A DNA stretch of 64,000 nucleotides from Candidatus Peregrinibacteria bacterium (GCA_003153355.1 PLYH01000001.1:314955-378954); one strand, 5' to 3'. Positions 9,959 to 19,710 are shown, counted from the first letter of the stretch. Made by a program: numbers and translations. The notes: generated by a model from the letters alone, not told the origin.

Positions 9959-11365
9959 ATGCCTCAATCTGGAATCGGAGTTATCGGCCTTGCGGTGATG
10001 GGCACCAACCTGTCGCGCAATTTTGCGAGCCGCAATATTCACACCTCCATTTTCAACCGCACTTACGAAAAAACGGAAACATTAGTAAAAGAACACGGCA
10101 ACGAATATCTCCACGGTTTTCAGGAACTGAAAGATTTCGTAAACTCGCTGGAAAAACCGCGGAGAATTTTAGTGATGGTTCAGGCCGGTCCGGCCGTTGA
10201 TGAGGTCATCGAACACCTGACTCCTCTTTTGGAAAAAGACGACATTATTATAGACGGTGGAAATTCGGATTATCACGACACGATCCGCAGAACAAAAACG
10301 CTGGAAGAAAAAGGGCTTCATTTTGTGGGCATGGGCGTGAGCGGCGGCGAAGAAGGCGCGCTCAAAGGACCAAGCTTAATGCCCGGCGGAAGCGATCATT
10401 CATGGAACGCACTCAAACCTTTGCTCGAAAAAATCGCCGCCAAAGATTTTGACGGGCAGCCGTGCGTGACGCACATCGGCACGGACGGCGCAGGCCACTT
10501 TGTCAAAATGGTTCACAACGGCATTGAATACGCTGTGATGCAGTTTATGGCCGAAGCGTACGACTATCTCCGCAAATGCTACAAAATGGACGCGGGCCGG
10601 ATCGCCGATATTTTCCAAAAAATGTACGAAGGGAAATTGAAATCTTTTTTGTTTGAAATCGTCCAGCCGGTGTTAAGGCAAAAAAACGACAACGGCGAAG
10701 GATTTCTGATTGATCAGATTCTGGACAAAGCCGGACAGAAAGGCACAGGGGCTTGGACCGTCATCGACGCGGCATTAAGAGGCATTCCCCTTTCCAGCGT
10801 TTCGGAAGCAGTATTCGCACGCAGCGTGTCCGCGCAAAAAGATCTCCGCAAAAAACTAAACAAAATCTACAAAACCAAAGCCAAGACCTCAAAAATCGCG
10901 CCGCCGGAACTCACGCAGGAACTGGAAAACGGACTCTACCTGGCAATGACTTTATGTTACGCCCAGGGTCTGCAGCTCATTACAAAAGCTGCCCAGGAAC
11001 AAAACTGGAGCATCAACCTGAGCGAAGTCTGCCGCATCTGGCAGGGCGGCTGCATCATCCGCTCCGAACTTTTAAAAACTCTCGCTCATATATATAAGGA
11101 GAACCCGACGATTGAACATCTCCTCCTGGCCGAAGAAACAAAATCCATCGTGAACGCCGCTCTTCCCGACTTCAAAAAACTCACTGCAACACTCCTCAAA
11201 AAAAACATCCCGGCACCATGTCTTTTTGCCACGTTCAATTATTTCAATGCCGTCACATCCAAAGAACTTCCCGCAAATCTCATCCAGGGGCTGCGGGACT
11301 ACTTCGGCGCCCACACCTTTGAACGCAAAGATCAGAAAGGAATTTTTCATTTCAACTGGTATTAA
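9959..11365 (+). CDS. gnd: 6-phosphogluconate dehydrogenase, decarboxylating
   Basis: Oxidises 6-phosphogluconate to ribulose 5-phosphate and CO2 with NADP+ reduction in the pentose phosphate pathway. 468 residues, the length of the classical long-form enzyme. The N-terminal Rossmann motif is GVIGLAVMGTNLSRN, the substrate-binding signature is GVSGGEEGALKGPSLMPGG near residue 128, and the catalytic-helix region HFVKMVHNGIEYAVMQ is intact. It is a monocistronic gene between the fusA terminator and the tuf promoter; an extended -10 TACAAT (9926-9931) lies upstream. It would supply NADPH and ribose phosphate for the nucleotide genes further on. Confidence 0.96.
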   Translation: MPQSGIGVIGLAVMGTNLSRNFASRNIHTSIFNRTYEKTETLVKEHGNEYLHGFQELKDFVNSLEKPRRILVMVQAGPAVDEVIEHLTPLLEKDDIIIDGGNSDYHDTIRRTKTLEEKGLHFVGMGVSGGEEGALKGPSLMPGGSDHSWNALKPLLEKIAAKDFDGQPCVTHIGTDGAGHFVKMVHNGIEYAVMQFMAEAYDYLRKCYKMDAGRIADIFQKMYEGKLKSFLFEIVQPVLRQKNDNGEGFLIDQILDKAGQKGTGAWTVIDAALRGIPLSSVSEAVFARSVSAQKDLRKKLNKIYKTKAKTSKIAPPELTQELENGLYLAMTLCYAQGLQLITKAAQEQNWSINLSEVCRIWQGGCIIRSELLKTLAHIYKENPTIEHLLLAEETKSIVNAALPDFKKLTATLLKKNIPAPCLFATFNYFNAVTSKELPANLIQGLRDYFGAHTFERKDQKGIFHFNWY

Positions 11366-11384
11366 AATTGTATGAAAAATTCCC

Positions 11385-11411
11385 TTGCATCGCATTATTT
11401 TTTCCTATAAT
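11385..11411 (+). promoter_or_regulatory. Probable tuf promoter
   Basis: TTGCAT (11385-11390) and TATAAT (11406-11411) with a short 15-base spacer. The predicted transcript has a leader of about 110 nt. Confidence 0.5.
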
Positions 11412-11425
11412 ATCCTTTCGCATTC

Positions 11426-11474
11426 GACGGCAAAATTAGTTGTGTGTACAAACGAATTAAGGAAGAAAGCCGTC
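11426..11474 (+). promoter_or_regulatory. Hairpin in the tuf leader
   Basis: GACGGC (11426-11431) is complementary to GCCGTC (11469-11474), closing a 37-nt loop in the tuf 5' leader. It may affect leader stability or regulation; the evidence is pairing only. Confidence 0.3.
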
Positions 11475-11528
11475 ACTCAACATACCAACTAAAATTTTTA
11501 ATACTAATCTTAATAACTCAAAAAACAT

Positions 11529-12713
11529 ATGGCAGACGTATTTAATAGAAATAAGGTTCACGTAAACGTTGGCACCATCGGTCACGTCGACCACGGTAAA
11601 ACAACTTTAACTGCTGCAATCACGATGTATTGCGCGACCAAAGGCATGGCGAAAGCCCGCAAATACGATGAAATCGACAATGCTCCTGAAGAAAAAGCCC
11701 GCGGTATTACGATCGCGACTTCCCACCAGGAATATGAAACCGAAAAACGTCACTATGCTCACGTTGACTGTCCTGGACATGCCGACTATGTAAAGAACAT
11801 GATTACTGGTGCCGCTCAGATGGATGGCGCTATTCTCGTTTGTTCAGCCGCTGACGGCCCGATGCCTCAGACACGTGAACACATCCTTTTGGCTAAACAG
11901 GTAAACGTTCCATACATTGTTGTATTCATGAACAAGATGGACATGGCTGATCCTGAAATCGCTGAACTTTCAGAAATGGAAGTAAAAGAACTCCTCAAGA
12001 AATATGGATTCGACGCAGACAAGACTCCTTTCATCCGCGGTTCAGCTCTCAAGGCTATGGAAAACCCAACAGATCCTGCTGCTACAAAATGCATCCAGGA
12101 GCTTCTTGACGCTTTGGACAGCTACATCCCGGATCCGATTCGTGAATTGGACAAACCATTCCTCATGCCTGTTGAAGATGTATTCTCCATTAAAGGACGC
12201 GGCACTGTTGCTACAGGCCGTATTGAAACAGGTATCGTGAAAATCAATGAAGAAATTGAAGTTCTTGGTATTCTCCCGACTCGCAAAGTTGTTGTGACCG
12301 GCGTTGAAATGTTCAAGAAACTTCTTGATCAGGGTCAGGCCGGTGATAACGTAGGTCTCCTGCTCCGCGGTGTTGAACGTGAAGATATCGTTCGCGGCCA
12401 AGTACTTGCGAAGCCGGGTTCAATTAAACCTCACACCAAGTTTGAAGCTGAAGTTTACGTTTTGACGAAAGAAGAAGGTGGACGTCATACTCCATTCTTC
12501 AAAGGTTACAAACCTCAGTTCTACGTTCGTACGACTGACGTAACCGGTGCGATTGAACTTCCTGCAAACGTTGAAATGGTTATGCCTGGCGACAACATTA
12601 AGATGAACGTTGAACTTGGTTCACCGATCGCTCTTAGTGACGGTACCCGCTTTGCTATCCGTGAAGGTGGACGCACAGTAGGTTCAGGTGTAGTTACAAA
12701 GATTATTGCTTAA
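11529..12713 (+). CDS. tuf: Elongation factor Tu
   Basis: GTPase that delivers aminoacyl-tRNA to the ribosome; 394 residues, full length. G1 GHVDHGKTT, switch [10 protein letters not shown]3 DCPGHADY and G4 NKMD are present, followed by domains II and III ending in the usual [12 protein letters not shown]. Only one copy is seen here. It directly precedes rpsJ (11-base gap), so it probably leads the large ribosomal operon. Confidence 0.98.
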   Translation: MADVFNRNKVHVNVGTIGHVDHGKTTLTAAITMYCATKGMAKARKYDEIDNAPEEKARGITIATSHQEYETEKRHYAHVDCPGHADYVKNMITGAAQMDGAILVCSAADGPMPQTREHILLAKQVNVPYIVVFMNKMDMADPEIAELSEMEVKELLKKYGFDADKTPFIRGSALKAMENPTDPAATKCIQELLDALDSYIPDPIRELDKPFLMPVEDVFSIKGRGTVATGRIETGIVKINEEIEVLGILPTRKVVVTGVEMFKKLLDQGQAGDNVGLLLRGVEREDIVRGQVLAKPGSIKPHTKFEAEVYVLTKEEGGRHTPFFKGYKPQFYVRTTDVTGAIELPANVEMVMPGDNIKMNVELGSPIALSDGTRFAIREGGRTVGSGVVTKIIA

Positions 12714-12724
12714 TTTAATTCCCT

Positions 12725-13051
12725 GTGGCGGCAACGAAACAGAAAATTCGCATCAAGATCCAGGCTTACGACCACAAAGTGGCGGATGACTCGGCAAGAC
12801 TCATTATTGAAACTGCCGAAAGAACAGGTGCGATCGTGGCCGGTCCAATCCCTCTTCCTACAAAGATTGAAAAATATACCGTGAACCGTTCAACCTTTGT
12901 TCACAAGAACGCAAGAGACCAGTTTGAAATGAGAACGCACAAGAGACTGATCGACATCACCGAAAGTACTCCTAAAACAATCGACTCACTTACCAACTTA
13001 AGTTTACCTGCAGGCGTCGACATCGAAATCAAGATGCTTCAGGTCGCATAA
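12725..13051 (+). CDS. rpsJ: 30S ribosomal protein S10
   Basis: Small-subunit head protein, also the NusE antitermination factor. 108 residues with conserved [12 protein letters not shown] and [12 protein letters not shown]. It starts with GTG, 11 bases after tuf. It is normally followed closely by rplC, but here a structured gap of 131 bases intervenes. Confidence 0.96.
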   Translation: MAATKQKIRIKIQAYDHKVADDSARLIIETAERTGAIVAGPIPLPTKIEKYTVNRSTFVHKNARDQFEMRTHKRLIDITESTPKTIDSLTNLSLPAGVDIEIKMLQVA

Positions 13052-13182
13052 AACATCTCAACAGCCAACAAGCATGTTGAAAGAAGCGCGGGTTCTCAGG
13101 GATCAAATCCCAAACGCCATATGGCAAGAATCTTCACTTCCGTCTCCCCCACTTCGGGGCTCAGACTCTAACCTCTACTCTT
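13052..13182 (+). promoter_or_regulatory. Structured leader between rpsJ and rplC
   Basis: 131 non-coding bases hold several hairpins: TCAACA/TGTTGA (13058-13080), GGGAT-CAA-ATCCC (13099-13111) enclosed by GCG/CGC, and CCCC/GGGG (13147-13159). It is the longest gap in the rpsJ-secY run. A plausible autoregulatory leader for rplC-rplD, by analogy with L4 control of S10 operons; this is inference. Confidence 0.4.
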
Positions 13183-13764
13183 ATGACCGGTTTGATCGGT
13201 AAAAAATTAGGCATGACGAGAGTCATTCAAGACGATGGCCGCGTGATCCCAATGACGGTGATCCAGTGTGAACCAAATGTAATCGCACAGATCAAAACCG
13301 TTGAAAAAGATGGATATCCGGCGATAGTCCTGGGATTTTCTCAGTTAAAAAAGCCTACCAAGACGAAGAAATTCTATGTACTCAAGGAATTCCGCTTGAA
13401 AGGAGACGAACAAGTGAAAATGGGCGACGTCATCACCGTAGAAATGTTTAAGGAAGGTGACATCATCAGCGTAACAGGAACATCCAAAGGTAAAGGTTTC
13501 CAGGGTGTTGTGAAAAGATGGCATATGGCAGGTGGTCCTGCATCCCACGGTTCTCATTTCCACCGCGAACCGGGTTCAGTAGGCGCACGCGCAAAACCGG
13601 GTAAAATATTGCGCGGTAAACATCTTCCTGGTCACATGGGAGATGAAACGACTACCGTTAGAACTTCCGTTGTGTACCTCGATGCAAAAAATAATCTTGT
13701 CGGCATCAAAGGAGCTGTTCCTGGAGGAAACAAAGGCGTTGTAGCTCTTAAGAAACTTAACTAA
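13183..13764 (+). CDS. rplC: 50S ribosomal protein L3
   Basis: Early 23S rRNA-binding protein near the peptidyl-transferase centre. 193 residues, somewhat shorter than the usual 205-215. It has the N-terminal GLIGKKLGMTRV and the central WHMAGGPASHGSHFHREPGSVG extension that reaches the ribosome core. The start ATG is preceded by a pyrimidine-rich stretch without a Shine-Dalgarno. Confidence 0.96.
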   Translation: MTGLIGKKLGMTRVIQDDGRVIPMTVIQCEPNVIAQIKTVEKDGYPAIVLGFSQLKKPTKTKKFYVLKEFRLKGDEQVKMGDVITVEMFKEGDIISVTGTSKGKGFQGVVKRWHMAGGPASHGSHFHREPGSVGARAKPGKILRGKHLPGHMGDETTTVRTSVVYLDAKNNLVGIKGAVPGGNKGVVALKKLN

Positions 13765-13797
13765 CCGTTCGCAAAACGAACATATTATCCCAATATC

Positions 13798-14442
13798 ATG
13801 GCTAAGATTACACTTTACAACCAGCAAGGAGAAAAGACCGGAGACATCCAGGTCTCTGACGTCATTTTTGGCGCTAAATTCAACCAAGATCTTATTCACC
13901 AGGCTCTCGTACGCCAGCAAGCCAATGCACGTGTGAGCGAAATCACTTTTACCAAAACCAAGGCTGAAGTACGCGGCGGCGGTAGAAAACCTTTTCCTCA
14001 AAAAGGAACGGGTAAAGCACGCCAGGGTTCCATCCGCAATCCGCACTGGAAAGGCGGCGGTGTAGCATTCGGTCCAAAGAACAACCGCAACTACACACAG
14101 ATGATGCCAAGAAAACAGCGTCGTTTGGCACTTTTCTCCGCACTTTCTGAAAAACTTACCGGCGGCAAGATTATTGCTCTCGATAAATATGAATCGAAAG
14201 ATGCGAAGACCAAGAACTTTATGGAAATGCTCCACAAACTTCCGATTGAAAAAGATGTTTTGATTCTCATCCCGGAAAAAGACGATAAGATTCAGAAATC
14301 CAGCGCAAACCTTCCATACGTAAAAACCATGTTGGTCAACTATCTGAACATCCGTGATCTTCAGCGTTTTGATCAAATCCTGTTTTTCGAGAAATCTCTC
14401 AAGAAAATGGAAGAACTTTTCAGTACTCAAGAAGAAGCCTAA
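13798..14442 (+). CDS. rplD: 50S ribosomal protein L4
   Basis: Exit-tunnel protein, 214 residues. The long internal loop QKGTGKARQGSIRNPHWKGG near residue 70 is the conserved tunnel-lining extension. In some bacteria L4 represses its own operon, which makes the structured leader before rplC of interest. It sits in the standard rplC-rplD-rplW order. Confidence 0.95.
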   Translation: MAKITLYNQQGEKTGDIQVSDVIFGAKFNQDLIHQALVRQQANARVSEITFTKTKAEVRGGGRKPFPQKGTGKARQGSIRNPHWKGGGVAFGPKNNRNYTQMMPRKQRRLALFSALSEKLTGGKIIALDKYESKDAKTKNFMEMLHKLPIEKDVLILIPEKDDKIQKSSANLPYVKTMLVNYLNIRDLQRFDQILFFEKSLKKMEELFSTQEEA

Positions 14443-14462
14443 TCAACTCTATATATAAACTC

Positions 14463-14765
14463 ATGGAAACACTTTACGCTCTCATCAAACCGGTCGTTAC
14501 AGAAAAAGCCACTGCCCTCAGTGCAAAACTCAAATATGCATTCTGGGTCAACCGCAAGGCGACCAAGATCGACATCAAACGCGCCATCAAAGACGCTTAC
14601 GGCGTAGATGTCGCTACGGTCCACATGATGAACACTCCTGCAAAAACACGTATGGCCCGCCGTATGGTCGTAGACAAGCGTCCGGCCATGAAAAAAGCCA
14701 TCATCACGCTTAAGGGAGGAAAAAAGCTTGATGTGGGCAGCATCGGTAAAGAATCTAAAAAATAA
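14463..14765 (+). CDS. rplW: 50S ribosomal protein L23
   Basis: Tunnel-exit protein that docks trigger factor and SRP. 100 residues with LIKPVVTEKAT at the N-terminus and KYAFWVNRKATKIDIKRAI in the middle, typical of uL23. It lies 20 bases after rplD and 27 before rplB. Confidence 0.95.
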   Translation: METLYALIKPVVTEKATALSAKLKYAFWVNRKATKIDIKRAIKDAYGVDVATVHMMNTPAKTRMARRMVVDKRPAMKKAIITLKGGKKLDVGSIGKESKK

Positions 14766-14792
14766 TCCACTTACTTACTAATTACCAAAGCC

Positions 14793-15644
14793 GTGGGATT
14801 CAAGAAATATAAAGCTACAACGCCGTCACGAAGATTCATGAGCTCCAATACGTTTGAGGAGATCACGAAGTCGAAACCTGAAAAACGTCTGACCAAAAGT
14901 TTTAAACGTCAGGCAGGACGCAACAACCAGGGTAAAATTACGGTTCGCCACCAGGGCGGCGGTCACAAACAGCTCTACCGCATGGTTGACTTCAGCCAGC
15001 GCGCCAAGATCAACATTCCGGGTAAAGTTGTCGCGATTGAATACGATCCGAACCGCACTTGCTTCATCATGTTGGTGAATTATAAAGACGGAGACAAGCG
15101 TTATCATATTGCTCCCGATCAGATCAAAGTCGGCACGCAGATTACCACCGGCGACAAAGGCGAAATCAAAATCGGTAACCGCATGGCGTTGAAATCCATT
15201 CCGGTCGGTTTTGAAATCCACAATATTGAATTAAACAAAGGCCGTGGTGGCCAGATCGTGCGCTCGGCAGGTTCAAAAGCACGCGTCATCGCCGTTGAAG
15301 GAACACACGCACAGATCCAGATGCCTTCCGGTGAAACCCGCTTAATCGACAAAAACTGTTATGCAACCATCGGAGCAGTCAGCAACCCGGACAACAGCAA
15401 CATCAAACTGGGCAAAGCCGGTCGCAAACGCTGGATGGGATGGAGACCGGAAGTCCGTGGTAAAGCCATGAACCCGATTGATCATCCGCATGGTGGTGGT
15501 GAAGGTAACCAGCCGACGGGTATGCCGGGTCCAAAAACTCCATGGGGTATGCCTGCACTCGGTTTCAAGACCCGCAAGCGCAAATACAGTGATCAGTTTA
15601 TCATCAAGAGGAAGACCGACGGAAAATTCAGCGGCGGTAAATAA
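14793..15644 (+). CDS. rplB: 50S ribosomal protein L2
   Basis: Essential for subunit association and peptidyl transfer; 283 residues. It contains GRNNQGKITVRHQGGGHKQL, and at the C-terminus NPIDHPHGGGEG with the conserved histidine region near the peptidyl-transferase centre. The start codon is GTG at 14793 (encoding MGFKKYKAT), with no in-frame ATG close by. Confidence 0.97.
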   Translation: MGFKKYKATTPSRRFMSSNTFEEITKSKPEKRLTKSFKRQAGRNNQGKITVRHQGGGHKQLYRMVDFSQRAKINIPGKVVAIEYDPNRTCFIMLVNYKDGDKRYHIAPDQIKVGTQITTGDKGEIKIGNRMALKSIPVGFEIHNIELNKGRGGQIVRSAGSKARVIAVEGTHAQIQMPSGETRLIDKNCYATIGAVSNPDNSNIKLGKAGRKRWMGWRPEVRGKAMNPIDHPHGGGEGNQPTGMPGPKTPWGMPALGFKTRKRKYSDQFIIKRKTDGKFSGGK

Positions 15645-15680
15645 TTTACAAATTCTATTCGTCATTTTAATTAACCAACC

Positions 15681-16010
15681 ATGTCACGAAGTACTAAAAA
15701 AGGACCTCACGTCGACCCGAAGCTTCTCAAAAAAATTGAAGCTCAGAACACAGGCAATCAAAAAAAGATCATTAAGACCTGGGCTCGCGGATCGGCAATT
15801 GCTCCGGAATTTGTAGGCCACACGATTGCCGTCCACAACGGCAAACAGCACATCCCGGTTTTCGTGACGGAAAACATGGTCGGACACAAACTCGGCGAAT
15901 TCGCCCACACCCGCAAATTCAAAGGCCACGGCGGCAAACTCGCCAAGGCTGAAGGCGGAGCATCAGGCGCTCCGGCACCGGCAGCAGCTCCAGCGGCAGC
16001 CGCTAAATAA
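15681..16010 (+). CDS. rpsS: 30S ribosomal protein S19, Ala-rich tail
   Basis: Head protein contacting 16S rRNA; 109 residues. The core includes [17 protein letters not shown], the [17 protein letters not shown] strand and [16 protein letters not shown]. The last 20 or so residues are an Ala/Pro-rich extension ([15 protein letters not shown]) beyond the usual 92-residue family end, one of several low-complexity tails in this cluster. Confidence 0.96.
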   Translation: MSRSTKKGPHVDPKLLKKIEAQNTGNQKKIIKTWARGSAIAPEFVGHTIAVHNGKQHIPVFVTENMVGHKLGEFAHTRKFKGHGGKLAKAEGGASGAPAPAAAPAAAAK

Positions 16011-16040
16011 TCAACTCCTTACGTTTTATAAACCCTCAAC

Positions 16041-16505
16041 ATGAAAGCAATCGGACGACAATTACGCATCACTTCCAAAAAGATCAATCTTATCGCTGAC
16101 CTTGTCCGCAATAAGAACGGCCAGGAAGCTCTCGATATTCTGAAATTCACTCCAAAGAAAGGCGCGCGCATTTTAAGAAAGATCGTTCACAGCGCGATTT
16201 CCAATGCTGAAAACAATTTTAAACAAGAAAAAGTAAGTCTTTACATTAAAGAGATCATCGTCACCGAAGGTTCAACCTTAAAACGGAGCGTGCCGATTTC
16301 CCGCGGACGCATGCACCCGATCTTAAAGAGAATGGCGCACGTCACGGTACTCCTCGGCGTACGCGAAGATGCTCATGCTGAAACTGCAAAGAAAGGCGCA
16401 GTAATGCCTGCAGATGAAACTGCTCCAAAGAAAACCGCTACCAAGAAAGCTGCCCCGGTTAAGAAACCGGCAGCCAAGAAAGGCGTTAAAACTATCAAAG
16501 CATAA
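16041..16505 (+). CDS. rplV: 50S ribosomal protein L22 with Lys/Ala tail
   Basis: Exit-tunnel protein; 154 residues versus about 110 usually. The core (RQLRITSKKINLIADLVRNK; GRMHPILKRMAHVTV) is normal. After about residue 115 comes an extension rich in Lys, Ala, Thr and Pro (for example KKTATKKAAPVKKPAAKK) resembling histone-H1-type tails. The tail is positively charged and would probably lie on rRNA or the ribosome surface. Confidence 0.95.
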   Translation: MKAIGRQLRITSKKINLIADLVRNKNGQEALDILKFTPKKGARILRKIVHSAISNAENNFKQEKVSLYIKEIIVTEGSTLKRSVPISRGRMHPILKRMAHVTVLLGVREDAHAETAKKGAVMPADETAPKKTATKKAAPVKKPAAKKGVKTIKA

Positions 16506-16533
16506 TATAATCTCTTCCTAATTTTCTCCTTCT

Positions 16534-17196
16534 ATGGGTCAAAAAGTTAATCCAAACATCCTCCGCATCGGTATCATCAAAACCTGGGACTCCAAATGGT
16601 TCGCCAACAAGCGCAACTATTCCAAGATGCTCCATCAGGATATCCAGATCCGCAAACTCATTGAAGAAAGGCTTGCTGATGCAGCTGTTTCAAAAATTGA
16701 AATCCACCGCAGCGCCGGCAAGGTGAATGTTTTCATCCATTCCGCGAAGCCGGGTGTGATCATCGGTCGCCAGGGTGCAGGCATTGACGGTCTCCGTGAT
16801 GAACTCAAGAAAAAATTCCATGAGGAGTTCACGCTGAACATTAAAGAAATTAAGAAGCCTACTCTCGACGCCAAACTTCTCGCCGACAGTATCTCCCAGC
16901 AGATTGAAAAAAGAGTTTCCTACCGCCGCGCTGCAAAAATGGCCGTTGATAAAGCCATCGAAAGCGGAGCACGCGGAGCAAAAATCTTTTTGGCCGGACG
17001 TTTGAACGGCGTAGAAATTGCCCGCTCCGAATTCTTCTCAAGCGGCAAGATTCCTCTTCACACGCTCCGCGCCGACATCGACTACGCTTGCGTTCATGCC
17101 AAAACCGCTTACGGAACCATCGGCGTAAAGGTCTGGATCTACAAAGGAGACATCTTCAAAAAACGCGGCGAATCCTTAGCCGCCGAACAGGCATAA
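16534..17196 (+). CDS. rpsC: 30S ribosomal protein S3
   Basis: mRNA-entry-site protein with helicase role. 220 residues: an N-terminal KH domain with the GXXG-type loop in PGVIIGRQGAGIDGLRDEL near residue 75, and a C-terminal domain with RTAYGTIGVKVWI-like sequence (KTAYGTIGVKVWIYKG). It starts MGQKVNPNILR, the usual N-terminus. Confidence 0.97.
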   Translation: MGQKVNPNILRIGIIKTWDSKWFANKRNYSKMLHQDIQIRKLIEERLADAAVSKIEIHRSAGKVNVFIHSAKPGVIIGRQGAGIDGLRDELKKKFHEEFTLNIKEIKKPTLDAKLLADSISQQIEKRVSYRRAAKMAVDKAIESGARGAKIFLAGRLNGVEIARSEFFSSGKIPLHTLRADIDYACVHAKTAYGTIGVKVWIYKGDIFKKRGESLAAEQA

Positions 17197-17251
17197 TAAC
17201 CTTGATTCTCAAGTAAAAATAGCTATACTCTGCTAGCTCAATTCACACTCT

Positions 17252-17674
17252 ATGTTCACTCCTAAAAAACTTAAATACCGCAAATCACACCGTTTACGCG
17301 GCAGCACCGAAGGTGTAGCCACGAAAGGAACGCTGGCCGCTTTCGGAGCTTATGCTCTTAAAGCAGTTGAAGGCGGAGAGATCAACAGCCGTCAGATCGA
17401 AGCTGCTCGTCGCGCCATGACCCACTTCATCAAACGCGGCGGCAAGATCTGGATCCGCATTTTCCCTCACAAACCAGTCACCCAGAAAGCAGCTGAAGTA
17501 CCGATGGGAAGCGGAAAGGGTACCGTTGAAAAATACGTGGCGGCCATCCGCGCAGGAACAGTTCTGTTTGAAATGGATGGTGTTGATCTCGCAACAGCCA
17601 AAGAGGCTATGCGTCTCGCTTCTCAAAAACTTCCGGTGAAATGCCGTTTTATTGATACCAACATAAGTTACTAA
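17252..17674 (+). CDS. rplP: 50S ribosomal protein L16
   Basis: Late-assembly protein of the A-site region. 140 residues with [10 protein letters not shown] near the start, [18 protein letters not shown] around residue 75 and [12 protein letters not shown] after it. It is separated from rpsC by 55 bases and followed four bases later by rpmC. Confidence 0.96.
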   Translation: MFTPKKLKYRKSHRLRGSTEGVATKGTLAAFGAYALKAVEGGEINSRQIEAARRAMTHFIKRGGKIWIRIFPHKPVTQKAAEVPMGSGKGTVEKYVAAIRAGTVLFEMDGVDLATAKEAMRLASQKLPVKCRFIDTNISY

Positions 17675-17678
17675 TTCT

Positions 17679-18047
17679 ATGCTCAGCAAACAAGAAATCC
17701 GCCAACTCGGCAATAAAGAAATGATCGATGAACTCCAGAGATCCCGACGTACTCTGCTGAAAACTCAGTTCGATGTACGCAACGGCAGTTCAAAGGAAGC
17801 TCATGTCGTGAAGAATCTCAAGCGCTACATCGCAAGACTTCAGACCATCACAAAGGAAATGAATGCAGCAGAAATGAAAGCGAAGCCTGCAGGCATGGAG
17901 AAGACAGCAGCTCCGGCTGAAACAGCCACGGAAGCAAAGAAGACTCCTGCGAAAAAAGCTGCCGCTCCAAAGAAGACAACGACGAAAGCTGCTGCAAAAA
18001 CCCCGGCCAAGAAAGCAGCCAAGGCAAAAACTCCCGCAAAAAAATAA
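17679..18047 (+). CDS. rpmC: 50S ribosomal protein L29 with histone-H1-like tail
   Basis: Tunnel-exit protein, normally about 65 residues but 122 here. The first 60 residues form the usual helical hairpin (QEIRQLGNKEMIDELQRSR; LKRYIARLQTI). The second half is low-complexity Lys/Ala/Pro/Thr (repeats such as KKAAAPKKTTTKAAAKTPAKK cut into shorter units) much like bacterial histone-H1-like proteins. uL29 sits at the tunnel exit, so the tail would lie beside emerging chains or reach the membrane or DNA. Confidence 0.93.
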   Translation: MLSKQEIRQLGNKEMIDELQRSRRTLLKTQFDVRNGSSKEAHVVKNLKRYIARLQTITKEMNAAEMKAKPAGMEKTAAPAETATEAKKTPAKKAAAPKKTTTKAAAKTPAKKAAKAKTPAKK

Positions 18048-18071
18048 CACATCTTCATAATTTAACGTCAC

Positions 18072-18320
18072 ATGAGAACCAAAAAAGGAATTGTCACCAG
18101 CGATAAAATGGACAAAACCCGTGTCATAACGGTTCACAGCTACAAAGTCGATTCCAAGTATAAGAAGAGGTATCGCGTGTCCAAAAAATATTACGCTGAT
18201 GATCCAACCAATACCGCAAAAGCGGGAGACGAAGTGACCATTTACGAAACAAGACCTCTCAGCAAACTCAAAAGGTGGACCCTGGTAAAACCTGCTGAAG
18301 CTCAACCCGTTAAAAAATAA
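18072..18320 (+). CDS. rpsQ: 30S ribosomal protein S17
   Basis: Primary 16S rRNA-binding OB-fold protein; 82 residues, normal length. It shows GIVTSDKMDKTRVI near the N-terminus and GDEVTIYETRPLSKLKRW near the C-terminus. Standard position after rpmC. Confidence 0.95.
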   Translation: MRTKKGIVTSDKMDKTRVITVHSYKVDSKYKKRYRVSKKYYADDPTNTAKAGDEVTIYETRPLSKLKRWTLVKPAEAQPVKK

Positions 18321-18347
18321 TTTTACTAGAACTCTAAAGACACACTC

Positions 18348-18716
18348 ATGATTCAGTTACGCAGCATGGTACAAGTAGCAGACAACACCGGGGCCAAACT
18401 GGCCCAGTGCATCAAAGTCCTTGGCGGAAGCCGAAGACGCTATGCAGGTCTTGGCGACATCGTTGTCGTCACCATCAAGCAGGCTGCTCCTCGCGGTACC
18501 GTTAAAGCTCACAGCGTTGAAAAAGGCGTTGTCGTCCGTGTCCGCAAAGAAACCAAACGTAAAGACGGCACCTATATCCGCTTTGATGAAAACGCCATCG
18601 TCATCATCAACAAAGAGAAGGAACCGAAAGGAACCCGTATCTTTGGACCGGTTGCGCGCGAACTCCGTGAAAAAGGTTTCCAGAAAATTATCTCTCTAGC
18701 ACCGGAAGTACTTTAA
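18348..18716 (+). CDS. rplN: 50S ribosomal protein L14
   Basis: Subunit-interface protein, 122 residues, exactly the usual length. [20 protein letters not shown] and the C-terminal [20 protein letters not shown] are highly typical. RsfS and IF6-like factors bind this protein in other organisms. Confidence 0.97.
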   Translation: MIQLRSMVQVADNTGAKLAQCIKVLGGSRRRYAGLGDIVVVTIKQAAPRGTVKAHSVEKGVVVRVRKETKRKDGTYIRFDENAIVIINKEKEPKGTRIFGPVARELREKGFQKIISLAPEVL

Positions 18717-18725
18717 TTATCAACT

Positions 18726-19085
18726 ATGAAAATCAAGGCGAACGACAAAGTATTGGTCATCAGCGGCAAGGACAAAGGCAAAATCAGCAAAGTCCTCCGC
18801 GTGATTGCAAAGCACAACAAGATTGTGGTTGAAAAGGTCAACATGCGCACCAAGCATATTAAGAAGACCAGCACGGCAGCCGGCCAGAAAATCACTTTCG
18901 AAGCAGCAATGGACGCTTCAAACGTGATGGTCATGGATCCGAAAGAGAACAAACCGACTCGCGTAGGCTACAAAATTCTCGCCAACGGCAAAAAAGAACG
19001 CATCGCCAAACTGTCCGGCACTTCGCTCGATGCAGTCGTGGCTGATACGGCAACCTCCAAAGTTTCCAAGAAAAAAGCAATTTAA
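18726..19085 (+). CDS. rplX: 50S ribosomal protein L24
   Basis: Assembly initiator near the tunnel exit; 119 residues with a KOW motif in NDKVLVISGKDKGKISKVLR. It is slightly longer than the usual 100-105 because of a C-terminal extension. It follows rplN by nine bases. Confidence 0.94.
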   Translation: MKIKANDKVLVISGKDKGKISKVLRVIAKHNKIVVEKVNMRTKHIKKTSTAAGQKITFEAAMDASNVMVMDPKENKPTRVGYKILANGKKERIAKLSGTSLDAVVADTATSKVSKKKAI

Positions 19086-19098
19086 TATTTAAATAACC

Positions 19099-19680
19099 AT
19101 GGCAAAATTACTTACATTAAGAGAAAAGTTCACCCAAAGCATTCTTCCTGAACTCCAGAAAGAGTTGAAGGTGAAGAATTTCAACGCTATCCCCCGCGTG
19201 AAGATGGTTAAACTCAACGTCGGTATCGGCAAATTGACCGGCACCGGAAAAGACTATTCATACGTTGTGGATAATATTGCTGCGATCTCAGGCCAGAAAC
19301 CGATGGTGGCCAAAGCGCGCATCGCTATTTCGAACTTCAAACTCAAGAAGGGTCAGCCGGTCGGAGTCTACGTTACTCTCCGCGGCAACCGTATGTACGA
19401 TTTTTTGAACAAACTCGTCAACGTAGTATTCCCCCGCGTCCGTGATTTCCGCGGAATTTCTCCAAAAAGTTTTGACGGCAACGGCAACTATACTGTGGCC
19501 ATCAGAGAAAGCACTGTATTCACCGAAATCAATCCTGACGACCTTTCCAAAATCCACGGCATTGAAGTAACCATAGTAACATCGGCCAAAAATGATGAAG
19601 AAGGCCGCAAACTTTTAAAGGCAATGGGCTTCCCGTTCCAGGAATTCAAAAAACGCGGCGGTGAACCTAAAGTCCAATAA
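19099..19680 (+). CDS. rplE: 50S ribosomal protein L5
   Basis: 5S rRNA-binding protein of the central protuberance; 193 residues. NFNAIPRVKMVKLNVGIGK and RGNRMYDFLNKLVNVVFPR are family signatures. It lies in the normal order between rplX and rpsN. Confidence 0.96.
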   Translation: MAKLLTLREKFTQSILPELQKELKVKNFNAIPRVKMVKLNVGIGKLTGTGKDYSYVVDNIAAISGQKPMVAKARIAISNFKLKKGQPVGVYVTLRGNRMYDFLNKLVNVVFPRVRDFRGISPKSFDGNGNYTVAIRESTVFTEINPDDLSKIHGIEVTIVTSAKNDEEGRKLLKAMGFPFQEFKKRGGEPKVQ

Positions 19681-19710
19681 AATTTTTCTAACAATTTCTA
19701 ACTCACAAAA

